A program made the position numbers and the translations under genes. Under the pieces are notes generated by a model. That model saw only the letters and a program-made list of their open reading frames with translations. It was not told the origin of the DNA and did not search any database. Below are positions 5,980 through 6,474 of a stretch of DNA of 6,474 bases, piece by piece. The DNA lies in NCBI GenBank assembly GCA_031257735.1, contig JAIROC010000430.1, positions 1 through 6,474 of the forward strand, written 5' to 3'. Source of the DNA: Bacteroidales bacterium. Lineage in GTDB: Bacteria; Bacteroidota; Bacteroidia; Bacteroidales; WCHB1-69. Position 1 is the first letter of the stretch. Each line of letters begins with the position of its first letter.

Positions 5980-6270
5980 TTTTCGTCATCATCACGTCGG
6001 CGGGATGATGACGATATACCTGTTTCGTCATCATCCCGTCGGCGAGATGAGTACGATATACCCGTTTCGAACTCATCATGCCGACGAGATGAGTACGATA
6101 TACCTGTTTTGTCATCATCCCGTCGGCGAGATGAGTACGATATACCTGTTTCGTCATCATCCCGCCGACGAGATGAGTACGATATATCCGTTTTGTCATC
6201 ATCCCGCCGGCGAGATGAGTACGATATACCCGTTTCGAACTCATCATGTCGGCGGGATGAGTACGATATG
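5980..6270. repeat. 42-bp tandem repeat array, about 7 copies, hairpin-forming
   Basis: Seven units follow each other with an exact 42-base period. The anchor word ACGATAT recurs at 6011, 6053, 6095, 6137, 6179, 6221 and 6263. Copies are 5980-6021, 6022-6063, 6064-6105, 6106-6147, 6148-6189, 6190-6231 and 6232-6270 (last one incomplete). Each has a GTTTCG/GTTTTG start, an inverted repeat around a CG-rich core (such as CCGTCGGCG or CCGCCGGCG), and a GTACGATATACC end. There are no unique spacers. Unit differences are confined to a few positions, mostly in the hairpin arms and core. The period is a multiple of three, so both strands stay open by chance. It fills most of the 346-base gap between the upstream gene and the operon. 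Its function is unknown; transcript-level structure, copy-number variation or a mobile-repeat relic are all possible. Confidence 0.93.
5984..6013. repeat. Perfect inverted repeat in array copy 1
   Basis: The arms CGTCATCATC (5984-5993) and GATGATGACG (6004-6013) are perfect 10-base complements around a 10-base CG-rich centre that can pair further. This is the array copy closest to the operon and the only one with a flawless 10-base stem. In the minus-strand transcript it would sit about 35 to 65 bases before the adenylation start codon. It has no U-tract immediately after it, so it does not look like an intrinsic terminator. Confidence 0.75.
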
Positions 6271-6295
6271 CACAGTTTGTACCGATTACGTCGAT

Positions 6296-6474
6296 TTATA
6301 CGGATTGTGCAGTTTCGGGACTGTCGTTTTGTTGCGCTACATTCTTTGCTCTTGCCTTACGTTGGGCAACAATAGTCTGATATTGTGCGATAAGTTTGTT
6401 ATGCGCAAGGATGAATGCCTCATAAGCCGCCGGTCCGTTAAGTACGACAAAAGAATTGATGCAGTTGACGATGT
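6296..6474 (-). CDS. Hypothetical protein, C-terminal end (cut by window edge)
   Basis: On the minus strand one frame is open from the window edge (first whole codon at 6472) to a TAA at 6298-6296, giving the last 58 residues of a protein. The other two minus frames hit stops inside the same stretch. The peptide has a hydrophobic segment, then NGPAAYEAFILAHNKLIAQY, then a basic KARAK stretch and a polar tail (QQNDSPETAQSV), which reads like a genuine helical C-terminus. The ending GP-AYE-F followed by AQRK recalls Bacteroidales proteins annotated as DUF6261, but this is from memory and weak. It points the same way as the operon and ends 346 bases before it, with the repeat array between. It looks unrelated to the biosynthetic genes and probably marks the edge of the locus. 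Confidence 0.6.
   Translation of the reverse strand, partial: IVNCINSFVVLNGPAAYEAFILAHNKLIAQYQTIVAQRKARAKNVAQQNDSPETAQSV

Noticed and set aside
5969..6247. Minus-strand reading frame of 92 residues with a 14-residue repeat (VYRTHLADGMMTKQ)
   Set aside because: It is entirely the 42-bp tandem repeat read in frame. Because the period is divisible by three, any stop-free frame stays open through the array. The composition is odd, no domain is recognisable, and the opposite strand is open in the same way.
5980..6270. Possible CRISPR array
   Set aside because: The 42-base units are contiguous with no unique spacers, and variation is spread within the unit. No cas gene is present.
5950..6295. Invertible promoter of the kind that controls Bacteroides capsule loci
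   Set aside because: I see no single inverted-repeat pair flanking a promoter-bearing segment, no TAnnTTTG motif on either side of the array, and no UpxY/UpxZ-type leader gene. The inverted repeats lie inside each tandem unit.
6109..6375. Plus-strand reading frame of 88 residues rich in SSSRRRDEYDI
   Set aside because: This is the same repeat effect on the other strand. It then runs antiparallel over the more convincing minus-strand gene end at 6296-6474.

Overview
The window looks like a fragment of a Bacteroidota (probably Bacteroidales) chromosome. The grounds are AT-rich DNA, no clear Shine-Dalgarno sequences before tightly packed genes, and a stand-alone adenylation enzyme plus FabH-like synthases of a type I associate with surface-polysaccharide or specialised-metabolite loci of that phylum. 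The assignment rests on protein style only; there is no rRNA or core marker gene.

Every supported gene is on the minus strand, so the biology reads from right to left. At the right edge (6296-6474) is the C-terminal end of an unrelated-looking gene. Next comes a 346-base gap (5950-6295), most of which is a 42-bp tandem repeat of about seven copies, each able to form a hairpin. The array stops about 30 bases before the first gene of a compact operon. In transcription order the operon encodes: an NRPS/DltA-type amino-acid adenylation enzyme (5949-4423), a folate-dependent formyltransferase (4430-3546), a DltC-like carrier protein with a DSF site (3538-3308), a KASIII/FabH-like ketosynthase (3311-2241), a second carrier protein with a WDSL site (2237-2022), a second KASIII-like ketosynthase (2012-939), an SDR ketoreductase (923-159), and the beginning of a metallo-beta-lactamase-fold hydrolase (158-1, cut by the window edge). 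Neighbouring genes overlap by 4 to 8 bases or are 0 to 15 bases apart, so one transcript is very likely.

Together these genes look like a small dissociated assembly line. The adenylation enzyme would activate an amino acid and load it on a carrier, and the formyltransferase could formylate an amine. The two ketosynthases with their carriers could do one or two chain extensions, the SDR could reduce a beta-keto group, and the MBL-fold protein could release a thioester. Two readings fit. (a) It makes an unusual N-acyl or N-formyl decoration for an amino sugar of a capsule or O-antigen. (b) It makes a free formyl-aminoacyl/polyketide hybrid. The window has no glycosyltransferase, amino-sugar enzyme, transporter, dehydratase, KASII-type chain-length enzyme, malonyl transferase or phosphopantetheinyl transferase, so the product cannot be settled here.

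The points most worth a second look are the adenylation-formylation-carrier trio as separate proteins, the doubled carrier-KASIII cassette whose two copies differ in carrier type and base composition, and the hairpin-forming repeat array in front of the operon.
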